Shown one piece after another: positions 24,591 to 33,400 of a DNA stretch of 63,038 bases. Numbering within the stretch: position 1 is the stretch's first letter; each line of letters starts with the position of its first letter. Both the position numbers and the translations under genes were made by a program. Source of the DNA: an uncultured Bacteroidales bacterium (GTDB lineage: Bacteria > Bacteroidota > Bacteroidia > Bacteroidales > P3); NCBI GenBank assembly GCA_937884485.1, contig CALGCG010000016.1, positions 1 through 63,038 on the forward strand, in the 5' to 3' direction. Under the pieces are notes generated by a model, which saw nothing but the letters and a program-made list of their open reading frames with translations, ran no database searches and was not told where the DNA came from.

Positions 24591-25483
24591 TACGCTTTCT
24601 GGTAATGGACGTCGATGGCACATTGACTGACGGAAAAATATACATGGGCGCCACCGGGGAAGCAATGAAAGCATTCGATGTCAAAGACGGTTGTGGCATT
24701 AAAGAAATATTGCCTCATTATGGTATTATTCCGGTTATTATTACTGCTAGGGAAAGTCTTATATTGCAAAATAGATGTGCTGAACTTAATATAGCTGAAT
24801 TACATCAGGGTGTCCGGGATAAGATGAGGTGTCTGAAACGCATTCTCGAAACTCATCATGGCTCCATGGGCGAAGTGGCCTATATTGGGGACGACTTATT
24901 GGACCTACCGTGTATCGAATCTGTACGCAATGCCGGCGGACTTGCTGGGTGCCCGTCCGATGCAATCTCCTCGGTTGTTGACAATTGTCAGTTCGTCTCT
25001 TCCAATCGTTCCGGTGAAGGAGCTGTACGTGATTTTATCGAATTCATTATCTCAGAGCAGGGAAGTTTCCCGCATATGAATTGTTGCATTGATGACGCGA
25101 TAGATTATATCATGTCTCTCGACTACGAAAAGCTATCACAGGGGCGCCATGAGGTAAGCGATGACTTTTTCTACAATGTGATGGAATATGTACCAGCTAT
25201 GGAAAATGAATCGGTCTATGAATCACATCGAAAATATATTGACATTCAGAGGGTGGTTGCTGGAGAAGAATGGTTATATAAAGCTGATGTGATGAAGCTT
25301 CACCGTGCAACCGAATACGATACCCTCAATGATGTTGTCCTATATCGTGATTCTGTTCAGCGTGGCAGAATGCTTTTACGTCCGGGGACATGCGTGGTCC
25401 TATATCCCGAAGATGCCCATCGTACAGCTCGTAGAATCGATGCCCCCGTAAAGAAGATTGTTGGTAAACTGCGTATAGAATAA
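24587..25483 (+). CDS. HAD phosphatase (KdsC-like) fused to YhcH/NanQ-type anomerase domain
   Basis: 298 residues in two parts. Residues 1-160 are a KdsC/KDN-9-phosphatase-like HAD domain (D8-V-D10-GTLTDG, K at RDKMRC, GDDLLDL) that would remove phosphate from a sugar-acid phosphate. Residues about 165-298 are a YhcH/YjgK/EbgC domain, whose best-known member (NanQ) speeds anomer exchange of sialic acid; family marks are YESHRKYIDIQ and YPEDAHR. Dephosphorylation then anomerisation just before CMP activation makes chemical sense for an ulosonic acid. The fusion is unusual to my knowledge. It overlaps both neighbours (ATGA and TAATG), so it is embedded in a translationally coupled operon. Confidence 0.88.
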   Translation: MIRFLVMDVDGTLTDGKIYMGATGEAMKAFDVKDGCGIKEILPHYGIIPVIITARESLILQNRCAELNIAELHQGVRDKMRCLKRILETHHGSMGEVAYIGDDLLDLPCIESVRNAGGLAGCPSDAISSVVDNCQFVSSNRSGEGAVRDFIEFIISEQGSFPHMNCCIDDAIDYIMSLDYEKLSQGRHEVSDDFFYNVMEYVPAMENESVYESHRKYIDIQRVVAGEEWLYKADVMKLHRATEYDTLNDVVLYRDSVQRGRMLLRPGTCVVLYPEDAHRTARRIDAPVKKIVGKLRIE

Positions 25484-26553
25484 TGGTTAAAAAAAAAATC
25501 TGTTCAGCCGATGGTCGGTTGACAATACCTTATGACGAGGTTACCCATGTTTGCATAACCCCCTCTATCCATGCTTTATTGCAGTATTTGCTGCTTTTCG
25601 ACAAGGATACAGTGGCCAATCATACCGCATACTTTCTTGGCTACGCTGTACCGACTGAGGTGGCATCGCATTTGGCTGCTGTGAGAGTGTCTTTCGGACA
25701 GACAGGGGAGAAAATGTCTCTGCGAAGGGCGTTGTGCAAGTTTAGAGATCGATTGTTGTGCAGTTGGAAGTTCCCTTTTATCAAATCGGCCCAGGTATTC
25801 GCTTTTGATGTTGGATTTGCCCCGTCGTTTATTGGCAAATGTAAATATGCCCTTCTTTCTGACGGTCCTCTAGGAATCTCGCAGAACATGCAGTTGAAAA
25901 GTGTCGAGTATCAGCGGCAGCTGAAACGAAGTCACACTCTTCGAGGTAAAATGGAAGAACTGCTGTATGGCCCTGTGGCGGTATTCGGATGGGGAAACAA
26001 TCCACAGTGCACAGCATTCTATTTGACCGAGGAAAACGACGCAGTGGTTTTTAAAGACAAACCAGTGTATATTAAGTCGATGGAACGGATGTGGGCGGAC
26101 GCTTCATCGGAGAGTCGTGCTTTCGTGAAGCACGTGTTCAGTGTGGGTAAAGACGATATCTCCCTTTTATCCAGTCGACATTGCATGTTTCTTACCCAGC
26201 CAATGGTTGACGACCAGATACTGTCCGAGTCTGAATATGTGGATATCCTTAAAAAGATTTTTCACTGTTATGGGGAGGAAAATCTGCTACTCAAACTGCA
26301 TCCTCGCGATCGATTCGATTATCGAAAATATTTTCCACAGGTTGCCATATATGACAAGAAGGTCAACATGCAACTTTTGGTATTGCTCGGCGCAAGTGTC
26401 GACCGGGCAATTACCATCTGCTCCTCCTCAATCAATTCTTTCCCCGAAAGTGTTGAGGCTGATTGGTATGGAAGTGATATACACCCGCGATTGAAGGCTC
26501 ATTTCGGGAAAATGGTACCTCCTTACAGAAAATACAACCAGATGGCTCTCTAG
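25483..26553 (+). CDS. Sialyltransferase-like glycosyltransferase
   Basis: 356 residues, last gene of the + strand glycan operon. Three short motifs typical of bacterial sialyl-/polysialyltransferases are present: SDG (LLSDGPLG, the D/E-D/E-G position), HP (LLLKLHPRDRF) and a Ser motif (ICSSSINS). Such enzymes use CMP-sugars, fitting the upstream cytidylyltransferase. No signal peptide or membrane span is evident, so it should act at the cytosolic face. I infer transfer of the operon's own CMP-sugar to a surface glycan. Family (GT52-like or PF07388-like) is uncertain. Its stop overlaps the stop of the opposing GT2 gene in a shared CTAG. Confidence 0.72.
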   Translation: MVKKKICSADGRLTIPYDEVTHVCITPSIHALLQYLLLFDKDTVANHTAYFLGYAVPTEVASHLAAVRVSFGQTGEKMSLRRALCKFRDRLLCSWKFPFIKSAQVFAFDVGFAPSFIGKCKYALLSDGPLGISQNMQLKSVEYQRQLKRSHTLRGKMEELLYGPVAVFGWGNNPQCTAFYLTEENDAVVFKDKPVYIKSMERMWADASSESRAFVKHVFSVGKDDISLLSSRHCMFLTQPMVDDQILSESEYVDILKKIFHCYGEENLLLKLHPRDRFDYRKYFPQVAIYDKKVNMQLLVLLGASVDRAITICSSSINSFPESVEADWYGSDIHPRLKAHFGKMVPPYRKYNQMAL

Positions 26554-27452
26554 GTTTTCAGTAGTCCCCGTGTGACGTTTTTGCGGAAGGCTACCAGTTT
26601 GTTGCCTTTGGCCAACTGCCCTTTCAGGGCGAAGCCTGTCCATAGCACCAGGGTACCGCCCCACTTGACAGCTTCTTTCAGCAGGCGTTTGTGGTATTTC
26701 TGCTTGCTTATCTGTAGAGTGCGGCAGCGTTCGCTGACGCCGATGCCGTAGGTCAGCCGGTCGAAGTAGTCTTGTGTCAGTTTCTTGGGCGGTATGAGGT
26801 GGTAGAGGATGGCGTTCGGGAGGTAGTAGAACTTCATGCCGCGCGAGGTCATCTTGTCGAAGAGGTCCTTCTCCTCGGCACCGATGAGGCTGTTGCCCTT
26901 GCGGCCGAGCTCGACGTTGAACAGGCCTACCTCGTCGAAGACGCTCTTGCGGTAGGCCGCGTTGCCGCCGCCGGGGAAAGCCCCTTTGGGGAACTCCCGC
27001 TCCTGCGTCCCGAGGTTCAGCTCGCCGGTGACGAGTTGGCGGGTGTAGTGGCTCATCCACGACGGCTCCTCGCAGCCGTCGTAGCGCGGCGTGATGGGGC
27101 CTCCGGCGGCCACGGCTTCCTTGTTGCGGTTGAAGAAGTCGGCATACGTCTGCAGGTACTCCTTGTTCACCACGGCGTCGTCGTCCACATACACCAGCAC
27201 CTCGCCCTGCGACTCCTCGATGCCGCGGTTGCGGGCATACGACAGACCCTGCTGCCGCTCCACGCAGTAGCGCATCGTCACCTCCGGGTGGTCCTTCGCA
27301 AAACGCTGACACTCACCCTCGGTGCCGTCGGTGCTGTTGTTGTTCACGAGCACTATCTCGTAGTCGGCATAGCCTCCTGCGGCGATACTCTCCAGCACGT
27401 TGTAGATGTACCGCTCGCGGTTGTAGGTGCACAGGATGACGCTCAGCATCAT
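26550..27452 (-). CDS. Family 2 glycosyltransferase
   Basis: 300 residues. GT-A fold signs are SVILCTYNRERYI at the N-terminus, EIVLVNNNSTDGT, the DDD nucleotide-metal motif (VYVDDDAVV) and a GAEEKDLF acceptor-side segment. It would transfer a sugar from an NDP-sugar at the inner face of the membrane. The start overlaps the 3' end of yfhO (ATGA), so both belong to a minus-strand operon. The gene is GC-rich like its neighbours on that strand and unlike the adjacent + strand glycan cluster. Confidence 0.9.
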   Translation of the reverse strand: MMLSVILCTYNRERYIYNVLESIAAGGYADYEIVLVNNNSTDGTEGECQRFAKDHPEVTMRYCVERQQGLSYARNRGIEESQGEVLVYVDDDAVVNKEYLQTYADFFNRNKEAVAAGGPITPRYDGCEEPSWMSHYTRQLVTGELNLGTQEREFPKGAFPGGGNAAYRKSVFDEVGLFNVELGRKGNSLIGAEEKDLFDKMTSRGMKFYYLPNAILYHLIPPKKLTQDYFDRLTYGIGVSERCRTLQISKQKYHKRLLKEAVKWGGTLVLWTGFALKGQLAKGNKLVAFRKNVTRGLLKT

Positions 27453-29938
27453 GCTTTCCCCTCCTTCTTCTTTCTTCTCCAGTATACCAGCACGATGGCT
27501 CCGGCCATGGCCAGCAGTGTCACGATGGACACCACCACTCCGATCTTCTCCAGATTGTTGAAGCGCGGAGCCTCGTTCTTGAATTCAATCACGTGCTTGC
27601 CGGCAGGCACCACCATGGCGCGCAGCACATAGTTGGCACGGAGGTATTCGGCGGGCTGGCCGTCGATGTAGGCGCGCCAGTCGGGAGCATAGTGTATCTC
27701 GCTGAACACCGCCAGCATGTCCTTGGTGCTCTGGCTTTCGTACTGGATATAGTCGGAGTTCTTCACGGGGTCCGGCACCAGCTGGATGCTCGCCGCGCTG
27801 TCGAAATCCCACAGGCCACTGTTCACTTTCCACTTGCTGGTGTCCACTACCGCCGTGCGGGCAGGGTCGAAGTTGCTCAGGGCCATGATCTCCTCGTCGG
27901 CGCTGCCCACGGCTTTCACCTCCTGCACGAACCAGGCGTTGCCCAGGGCGTCGGGGTTGCGCATCACAACGGCCTGGTTGCCCTGACGCTGAACCACATA
28001 GCGCATGTTCAGCATGTTCAGCACGGCCGGATTGAATTGGGCGATGTGGAAGCTGATGAGGTCTTGGTAGCGGTTGAGTTTCGCAGGACTGTAGCCGCCA
28101 ATCTGGTCGTGGAAGGCCGAGGGGATGGCGTCGTTGAACACGTCGGTGGCCAGGTTGAACACGCGGTAGTCGTGGTCGCCGTAGCGCTGCGCCTGCTGGT
28201 CTATGTCGTAGTCATACTGCTGGCGTTTCAGCGTCAGCTGCTCTTTCTCCACGTAGTTGTTGTCGTTCAGGTAGCGGCGGTCGATGCCCCAGAGGTCGAC
28301 CACTATCAGCACTCCCACCAATCCCATGGCTATCCACTGCTTCTTCAGCTTCTCGTTGTTGTAGAGCCACAGCACGGCGGCGGTGAGCAGGATGAATATC
28401 AGGCTGCGCCACGAGTCGCTCTTCAGCAGCGAGGCGCGCTCGCCCTTCAGCAGGTCGGAGGCCAGCTGCCAGTATTGGCCGTAGGACTGTTCGCCGTATT
28501 TGGCGTCGAACGAGCCGCTGTATCCGAAGCTGCCCGAGGCAACCATCACGCCCAGAATCAGCACTCCCAGGGCACCGGTGGCGATGTAGAGGGCGCGGTT
28601 CACCCGCTGGCGGTCGCGCTCCTTGTCGAACACGGCTTTCAGCGTCAGCGCCGCCAGCAGGGCCATGCAGACGTTGGCCAGCACCAGCGCCATGCTCGGG
28701 GTGCGGAACTTGTTGTAGAGGGGCACGTGGTTGAACATCCACTCGTTGAAGCCCATCAGGTTGTTGCCCCACGACAGCATGATGGCCAGCACGCTCGCCG
28801 CCAGTATCCACCAGCGTTCGGGTCCTTTGGTGAGTATCATGCCCATGAGGAAGAGCAGTATCACGATGGCGCCGAAGTACACCGGTCCGCTTGTTCCCGG
28901 CTGGCCACCCCAGTAGAGGGGTGCCTGCTCGGTGCGGAAGGTGCGGCTGTATTCGCTCTCGGCGCTGATGGGCTCGTTGTTGCTGCCTCCCAGGGCTCCG
29001 GGCACCAGCAGGGTGTAGGTCTCGCCGATGCCGTAGCTCCAGTTGTAGGCGTAGTCGATGTCCAGGCCGTCTTTCTGCACGTCGGTTTCTTCCAGCTTCT
29101 GGCCGTCGGGGCCGATGGTCAGCTCGCCGCCGCCGCGCATGGTGTATTTCACATATTCTTCGTTCACCATCAGCAGCCTTACGTTGCATCCGAAGGCCAG
29201 CACGGCGCCGGCCACCAGTATGCCCGTCTTCAGGGCGAAGGAGGGTAGCATGCCGCGACGGATGGCCACGACGAGGTAGGCGATGCCTATCATCAGGCAG
29301 GCGATGGCGGTGTAGAGGGTTATCTGTATGTGGTTGAAGGCTATCTGCACCGTCAGGGCGAAGGTGAAGAGAAGGCTGCCCCACAGCACACGTCTGGTGC
29401 GGTGTTTCTTGTCAAGTGTCTTGTCCACAGCGCTTTTCAGTGCCAGCACCATGCCTGCCAGCACGGGGGCCATCATGCCCATGGCCCACGCCTTGGTGAT
29501 GTGGCCCGCCTGGATGATGATGATGTTATAGCTTCCCAGGCCGAAGCCCAGGGCTCCGATGAGTGCAAGCCAGGGGTTGAGGCCGAAGGCTATCAGGGCC
29601 ACGTAGAAGCCCAGCAGGTAGAGGAAGAGCACGCCGATGTTGCGGTCCAGGCCCATCCAGCGCAGCGTCAGTGCGCCTGTGGCGGGCTGGAAAAGCTGTT
29701 TCGGTGCATCGTTGGTGATCTGGTAGCCGGGCATGCCGCTGAACATGGCGCTGTTCCAGTGGGGTGTCTCGCCCCTCTGGGCTTTCTCTGCCTTCTGGCT
29801 GTAGGCCATAGCCTCGAAGTGCTCGATGTCGCCCTGCCGTATCACCTTGCCGCCCAGGGCGGGCGACATGTACACGCATCCCACGGCCAGCATCAGCACA
29901 ACCATCAACACATGAATCCAAACATTCTTCTTTTTCAT
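27449..29938 (-). CDS. YfhO-family polytopic membrane protein
   Basis: 829 residues with about a dozen predicted membrane spans, then a large C-terminal extracytoplasmic domain and a last span near the end (IGVVVSIVTLLAMAGAIVLVYW). It is a member of the YfhO family (PF09586), GT-C-like proteins linked to glycosylation of envelope polymers in Firmicutes. In Bacteroidetes the role is unknown. Coupled to the GT2 gene by a four-base overlap, which supports a lipid-linked sugar role. Confidence 0.85.
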   Translation of the reverse strand: MKKKNVWIHVLMVVLMLAVGCVYMSPALGGKVIRQGDIEHFEAMAYSQKAEKAQRGETPHWNSAMFSGMPGYQITNDAPKQLFQPATGALTLRWMGLDRNIGVLFLYLLGFYVALIAFGLNPWLALIGALGFGLGSYNIIIIQAGHITKAWAMGMMAPVLAGMVLALKSAVDKTLDKKHRTRRVLWGSLLFTFALTVQIAFNHIQITLYTAIACLMIGIAYLVVAIRRGMLPSFALKTGILVAGAVLAFGCNVRLLMVNEEYVKYTMRGGGELTIGPDGQKLEETDVQKDGLDIDYAYNWSYGIGETYTLLVPGALGGSNNEPISAESEYSRTFRTEQAPLYWGGQPGTSGPVYFGAIVILLFLMGMILTKGPERWWILAASVLAIMLSWGNNLMGFNEWMFNHVPLYNKFRTPSMALVLANVCMALLAALTLKAVFDKERDRQRVNRALYIATGALGVLILGVMVASGSFGYSGSFDAKYGEQSYGQYWQLASDLLKGERASLLKSDSWRSLIFILLTAAVLWLYNNEKLKKQWIAMGLVGVLIVVDLWGIDRRYLNDNNYVEKEQLTLKRQQYDYDIDQQAQRYGDHDYRVFNLATDVFNDAIPSAFHDQIGGYSPAKLNRYQDLISFHIAQFNPAVLNMLNMRYVVQRQGNQAVVMRNPDALGNAWFVQEVKAVGSADEEIMALSNFDPARTAVVDTSKWKVNSGLWDFDSAASIQLVPDPVKNSDYIQYESQSTKDMLAVFSEIHYAPDWRAYIDGQPAEYLRANYVLRAMVVPAGKHVIEFKNEAPRFNNLEKIGVVVSIVTLLAMAGAIVLVYWRRKKKEGKA

Positions 29939-29954
29939 TATTTTTTCCCTTTTA

Positions 29955-30142
29955 TGTTATTCTTTATTCTTTATTCTTTATGTTATTCTTTATTCTTTTT
30001 TCTTTGTCCTTTCCCGCTTCGCGAAATCTTGGAAATCTTGGAAATCATTTTGATTCCATCCCGATTTCCAGGATTTGCCCTTGCCGGCCGTGTGAAATCT
30101 TGGAAATCCGTACGGAATCTTTATTTCCAAGATTTCCAAGAT
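29955..30142. repeat. 7-bp repeats plus 20-bp perfect inverted repeat between pgpH-like gene and yfhO
   Basis: ATTCTTT units (about 29955-30000) are followed by 9-bp AAATCTTGG units. The stretch 30026-30045 is the exact reverse complement of 30123-30142, separated by 77 nt. A third partial copy lies at 30093-30108. The gap is transcribed on the minus strand, so the arms could form a long RNA hairpin ahead of yfhO. Confidence 0.8.
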
Positions 30143-30166
30143 CTCCGCCGGAGGCGGGGAGTCCAC

Positions 30167-32080
30167 TCACTTCCCTCCGTTCACCTTTGGGTACTCCACT
30201 CGCACGTGGTAGATGCTCATCATCTTTTCTTTCAGGATTTTCCTTACGCGGGCGATGTCGCCGTAGCTCAGGGGGCAGTTGTCCAGCTGGCCGGCGGCTA
30301 TCTTGCCGTCGATGAGTTTGTCTATCATGGCGTCGGTGCTCTCCTTGGTGTGGTTCTTGAGGCTGCGGCAGGCGGCCTCGACGGTGTCCACAATCATCAC
30401 CACGGCCGTCTCGCGGCTGTAGGGGCGCGGACCGGGGTAGCGGAAGGCGCTGATGTCGAAGTCGCCGTCGGGGTGCTGCTCCAGCTCTTTGGCGTAGAAG
30501 TAGCCTGTCATGGTGGTGCCGTGGTGTGTGCGGATGAAGTCCTGCACCTCGGCGGGCAGGTGGTATTTGCGGGCCTGCTTGAGGCCTTCGGTGACGTGGC
30601 TGGTGATCATGCGGGCGCTCTCCTCGTTGTCCAGTTCGTCGTGGGGGTTGAAGCCGCTGGTCTGGTTCTCGGTGAAATAGATGGGGTTGCGGATTTTGCC
30701 GATGTCGTGGTAGAGTGCGCCGACTCTTGCCAGCAGTGCGTCGCCGCCCAGCTCGGAGACCACGTCCTCGGCGATGTTGGCCACCTGCACCGAGTGCTGG
30801 AAGGTGCCCGGGGCGCGGCGGCTCAGTGTCCGCATGGCCTCGTTGTTGGTGCTGCTGAGTTCCATGAGTGTCAGTGCCGTGGTCATTCCGAAGAGGCGTT
30901 CGAAGAGGTAGATCAGCGGGTAGGCCAGCAGGGTGAGCACGGCGTTGAGGAAGAACATGAGGTAGCGTTCCACCTGCAGCCCTTCGAAGTTGGTGTCCTG
31001 GCTGAGCACGCCGGCGGTGTAGATCAGTGAGTAGCTGACGAATATCACGGCCGACAGCACGAAGAACTGCGCCCTCTTCTCGAGGTTCCTCACGGCGATG
31101 ATGCTCATCATGCCGGTGACGAGCTGGTAGAAGATGAACTCGAAGGAGTTGGGCACCAGGTTGGCGAGCACGATGACGGTGGTGAGGTGGATGTAGAGAG
31201 CGGCGCGCATGTCGAAGAAGACGCGCATGAGTATGGGAACCACGCACATGGGAACGAGGAGCACCCATTCGGGCGCTATGTGCACCATCATGGCCTCCAT
31301 GGCGGAGACCATGAGGACGGTGACGAGCACCATGAGCACGCGGCGGTTGTCCTCGAGGATGCGGTGGCGGGTGTTGAGGAGGAACATGTACAGAGCCACG
31401 AACGAAATCATGGCCAGCAGCAGCTGTCCGGCCATCTGGCCCCACACGTTGAACCCCTCGGCGAAGCGGCGGTTTTCCTCGGCCTCCAGAGCGGCGATGC
31501 GTCGGCCTTTCTCCTCGGTGACCACCTCGCCCTTGCCCACGATGCGTTCGCCTGCCATCACCAGCTCGCTCTCGTAGCTCAGCTGGCTGAGGCGGCTTTC
31601 GAGTTCCAGGGTGGTGCGTTCGCGGTCCAGGAGGTAGTCTGCCGTTTTGTCGTCCACGTCGTTGGTGAGGTCGAAATTGCGGATTCTGTATTCGCGGCCC
31701 ACGTTGCCTTCCAGCACCACCACGCGGCGTTCGGCGGACATCGGGCCCCAGAGGCTCTCGTCGACACGTTCGAGTACGCTCTTGCCGCCCTGGCGGGAGC
31801 TGCCCTCGCTGGCGGCGTCGGCCTTCTTGTAGTAGAGTATGGCCGCCGCGCGTTCGCTGGCCTCTTCGGCCTCCATGTCCTCGGCGCTTTTCAGCACGGC
31901 GAAATCGAATGGTGCGCGGAGCTCGCTGCCTCGCCAGGGGGCTCCGACCTTGTAGTCGTAGCGTTCCACACCCCCTTCGTGGGGGAACATCAGCACGATC
32001 AGCAGCGATGTTATCACCATCGCCAATATTCTGTATATCAAACTCAAACGGCGTACAGTGCCTGATAGAAAGTTGCCCAT
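30167..32080 (-). CDS. 7TM receptor-type HD-domain phosphodiesterase (PgpH-like)
   Basis: Probable cyclic-di-AMP phosphodiesterase of the inner membrane. 637 residues from the ATG chosen here: one N-terminal span, an extracytoplasmic domain (about 40-215), a bundle of about seven spans (215-400), then a cytosolic HD domain with H429 (FQHS), H458-D459 (ALYHDIGK) and THHGT. An upstream in-frame TTG at 32104 falls inside the promoter's -7 box and is rejected as the start. The leader would be about 15 nt. C-di-AMP hydrolysis is inferred from PgpH homologues in other phyla. Confidence 0.9.
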   Translation of the reverse strand: MGNFLSGTVRRLSLIYRILAMVITSLLIVLMFPHEGGVERYDYKVGAPWRGSELRAPFDFAVLKSAEDMEAEEASERAAAILYYKKADAASEGSSRQGGKSVLERVDESLWGPMSAERRVVVLEGNVGREYRIRNFDLTNDVDDKTADYLLDRERTTLELESRLSQLSYESELVMAGERIVGKGEVVTEEKGRRIAALEAEENRRFAEGFNVWGQMAGQLLLAMISFVALYMFLLNTRHRILEDNRRVLMVLVTVLMVSAMEAMMVHIAPEWVLLVPMCVVPILMRVFFDMRAALYIHLTTVIVLANLVPNSFEFIFYQLVTGMMSIIAVRNLEKRAQFFVLSAVIFVSYSLIYTAGVLSQDTNFEGLQVERYLMFFLNAVLTLLAYPLIYLFERLFGMTTALTLMELSSTNNEAMRTLSRRAPGTFQHSVQVANIAEDVVSELGGDALLARVGALYHDIGKIRNPIYFTENQTSGFNPHDELDNEESARMITSHVTEGLKQARKYHLPAEVQDFIRTHHGTTMTGYFYAKELEQHPDGDFDISAFRYPGPRPYSRETAVVMIVDTVEAACRSLKNHTKESTDAMIDKLIDGKIAAGQLDNCPLSYGDIARVRKILKEKMMSIYHVRVEYPKVNGGK

Positions 32081-32101
32081 CTTGATAAGAATTTCAAACT
32101 G

Positions 32102-32134
32102 CAAAGATACAACTTTTTTTTATTTCCCAACAAA
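32102..32134 (-). promoter_or_regulatory. Bacteroidetes-type promoter of the PgpH-like gene
   Basis: On the minus strand: TTTG, 21 nt, TATCTTTG (32109 down to 32102). It excludes the upstream TTG start and leaves a very short leader. Confidence 0.75.
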
Positions 32135-32184
32135 AAAACTCCCGTTTGCCCCCCGCCGCAGGCCCCCCATGCCTCCGTAGCCGA

Positions 32185-32376
32185 CTCGCCCCTGGTTCGC
32201 CCCCTGTTCGGCCCTTGTTCGGCCCTTCTTATATAGTTCTTATATCGTTCACATATAGTTCTTATATAGTTCTTATATACAGTATATAGGAACTATATGA
32301 GAAGTATATAAGAACTATATAGGAAGGGGCGAAGATGGGGCGAAGTGGGGGCGGGGAGGGAGCGAGGGTGGGGCGA
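32185..32376. repeat. 17-unit, 11-bp-periodic array with near strand symmetry
   Basis: An unbroken 11-bp period holds for about 187 bp. Units run from CTCGCCCCTGG and TTCGGCCCTTG, through TTATATAGTTC types, then their complements (ATATAAGAACT, ATATAGGAACT) and finally GGCGAAGATGG types. The right half mirrors the left around about 32,281, so the whole is a large imperfect palindrome. It fills most of the 450-nt gap between divergent genes, leaving only the minus-strand promoter, a homopolymer tract (32377-32430) and a 7-bp array. Confidence 0.88.
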
Positions 32377-32471
32377 TTTTTTTTTCTTTTTTTTCGTTGC
32401 GGGACACAATATATTTTTTTTTTTTGAGTTATGGAGTGAAATAAAGCGGTGTGAGGGGGGACTTAATACTC

Positions 32472-32505
32472 AGTTAAGAGTTAAGAGTTATGAGTTATGA
32501 GTTAA
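32472..32505. repeat. 7-bp tandem repeat (GAGTTAT/GAGTTAA)
   Basis: About five 7-bp units just upstream of the 32535/32547 gene. Confidence 0.85.
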
Positions 32506-32546
32506 AAAGTTTTATGATTAAGAATAACTAAAAAATGACAATAAAG

Positions 32547-33302
32547 ATGAAGAAGTTTTTTATTATGGCTGCCGTGATGCTGGCGGCTGCAGTGTGCGCG
32601 GAGGCGCAGAACACGTTCAAGGGTATCGTGAGGTACAAGGTCGAGTCGACGGGTACGGTGGCGATGAGCATCCCCGAGGAGGTTGCGAAGGCTGAGATCA
32701 AGGTTGACGGGGAGAACCTGTACACGAAGAGTCCGATTTTCCTGAGCGGAATGGGTGCGGAGTGTGTGCTTGTGAACGGATTGCAGGCGACGACGTGCAT
32801 GGATCTGAGCCAGCTGCTGGGATACCTGCGGAGCCAGGGTTCGGAGTTCACGTATGAGGGCACGGGCAAGTTGATTATCACGAACAAGGCTGAGGCGAAG
32901 GATTTCGATTCGCTGACGATTGTGGACAAGGAGCCGGGTCATTTCTACTATGAGTATGTGGACGGTGAGACGAAGACCGTGGCGGGCCAGAAGGCGTACA
33001 AGCTGGTGCGCCACATGTATGACGAGGAAGGTGTGGACCATCCGATGACGATGTGGTATTCGAAGGAGATCGGACCGTCGTTGAATGTTTTGTTCAACGG
33101 CATCAAGGGAATGCCGTTGGAGTGCACGATGGATGCCGGGGAGGGGCGCGCGCTGACGTATACGGCGACGGAGGTTGTGACGGGGAAGGTGAAGGCTGTG
33201 GATTTCCTGCTGCCCGACGGCTACGAGACGCTTGGCGAGGAGGAGCTGAGGGAGCTGTTTGAGCAGCTGCAGGAGGAGATAGAGCTGATGCAGGGGGAGT
33301 GA
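32547..33302 (+). CDS. Secreted DUF4412-like protein
   Basis: 251 residues from the second ATG (MKKFFIMAAVMLAAAVCAEAQ), chosen because it gives a clean signal peptide; an ATG four codons upstream (32535) is possible. The mature part is a beta-rich domain (FKGIVRYKVESTGTVAMSIPEE, TMWYSKEIGPSLN, PLECTMDAG) with the look of DUF4412/LolA-like periplasmic proteins, and ends in a Glu-rich helix. Function unknown. It is bordered on both sides by 7-bp repeat arrays. Confidence 0.65.
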   Translation: MKKFFIMAAVMLAAAVCAEAQNTFKGIVRYKVESTGTVAMSIPEEVAKAEIKVDGENLYTKSPIFLSGMGAECVLVNGLQATTCMDLSQLLGYLRSQGSEFTYEGTGKLIITNKAEAKDFDSLTIVDKEPGHFYYEYVDGETKTVAGQKAYKLVRHMYDEEGVDHPMTMWYSKEIGPSLNVLFNGIKGMPLECTMDAGEGRALTYTATEVVTGKVKAVDFLLPDGYETLGEEELRELFEQLQEEIELMQGE

Positions 33303-33307
33303 GGGCG

Positions 33308-33386
33308 GTTAAGGGTTATGGGTTATGGGTTATAGGTTATGGGTTATGGGTTATGGGTTATAGGTTATGGGTTAAGAGTTATAGAG
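33308..33386. repeat. 7-bp tandem repeat (GGGTTAT), about 11 units
   Basis: GGTTAAG, GGTTATG and GGTTATA units in strict 7-bp period between the DUF4412-like gene and ftsK. Confidence 0.92.
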
Positions 33387-33400
33387 TGATAATATATTGA

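Noticed and set aside
27593..31030. Long + strand frames opposite yfhO and the PgpH-like gene
   Set aside because: Antisense shadows rich in His/Gln/Val without domains; the minus-strand frames have clear families and a promoter.
32081..32104. TTG start eight codons upstream in the PgpH-like gene
   Set aside because: It is part of the TATCTTTG promoter box and would not be transcribed.
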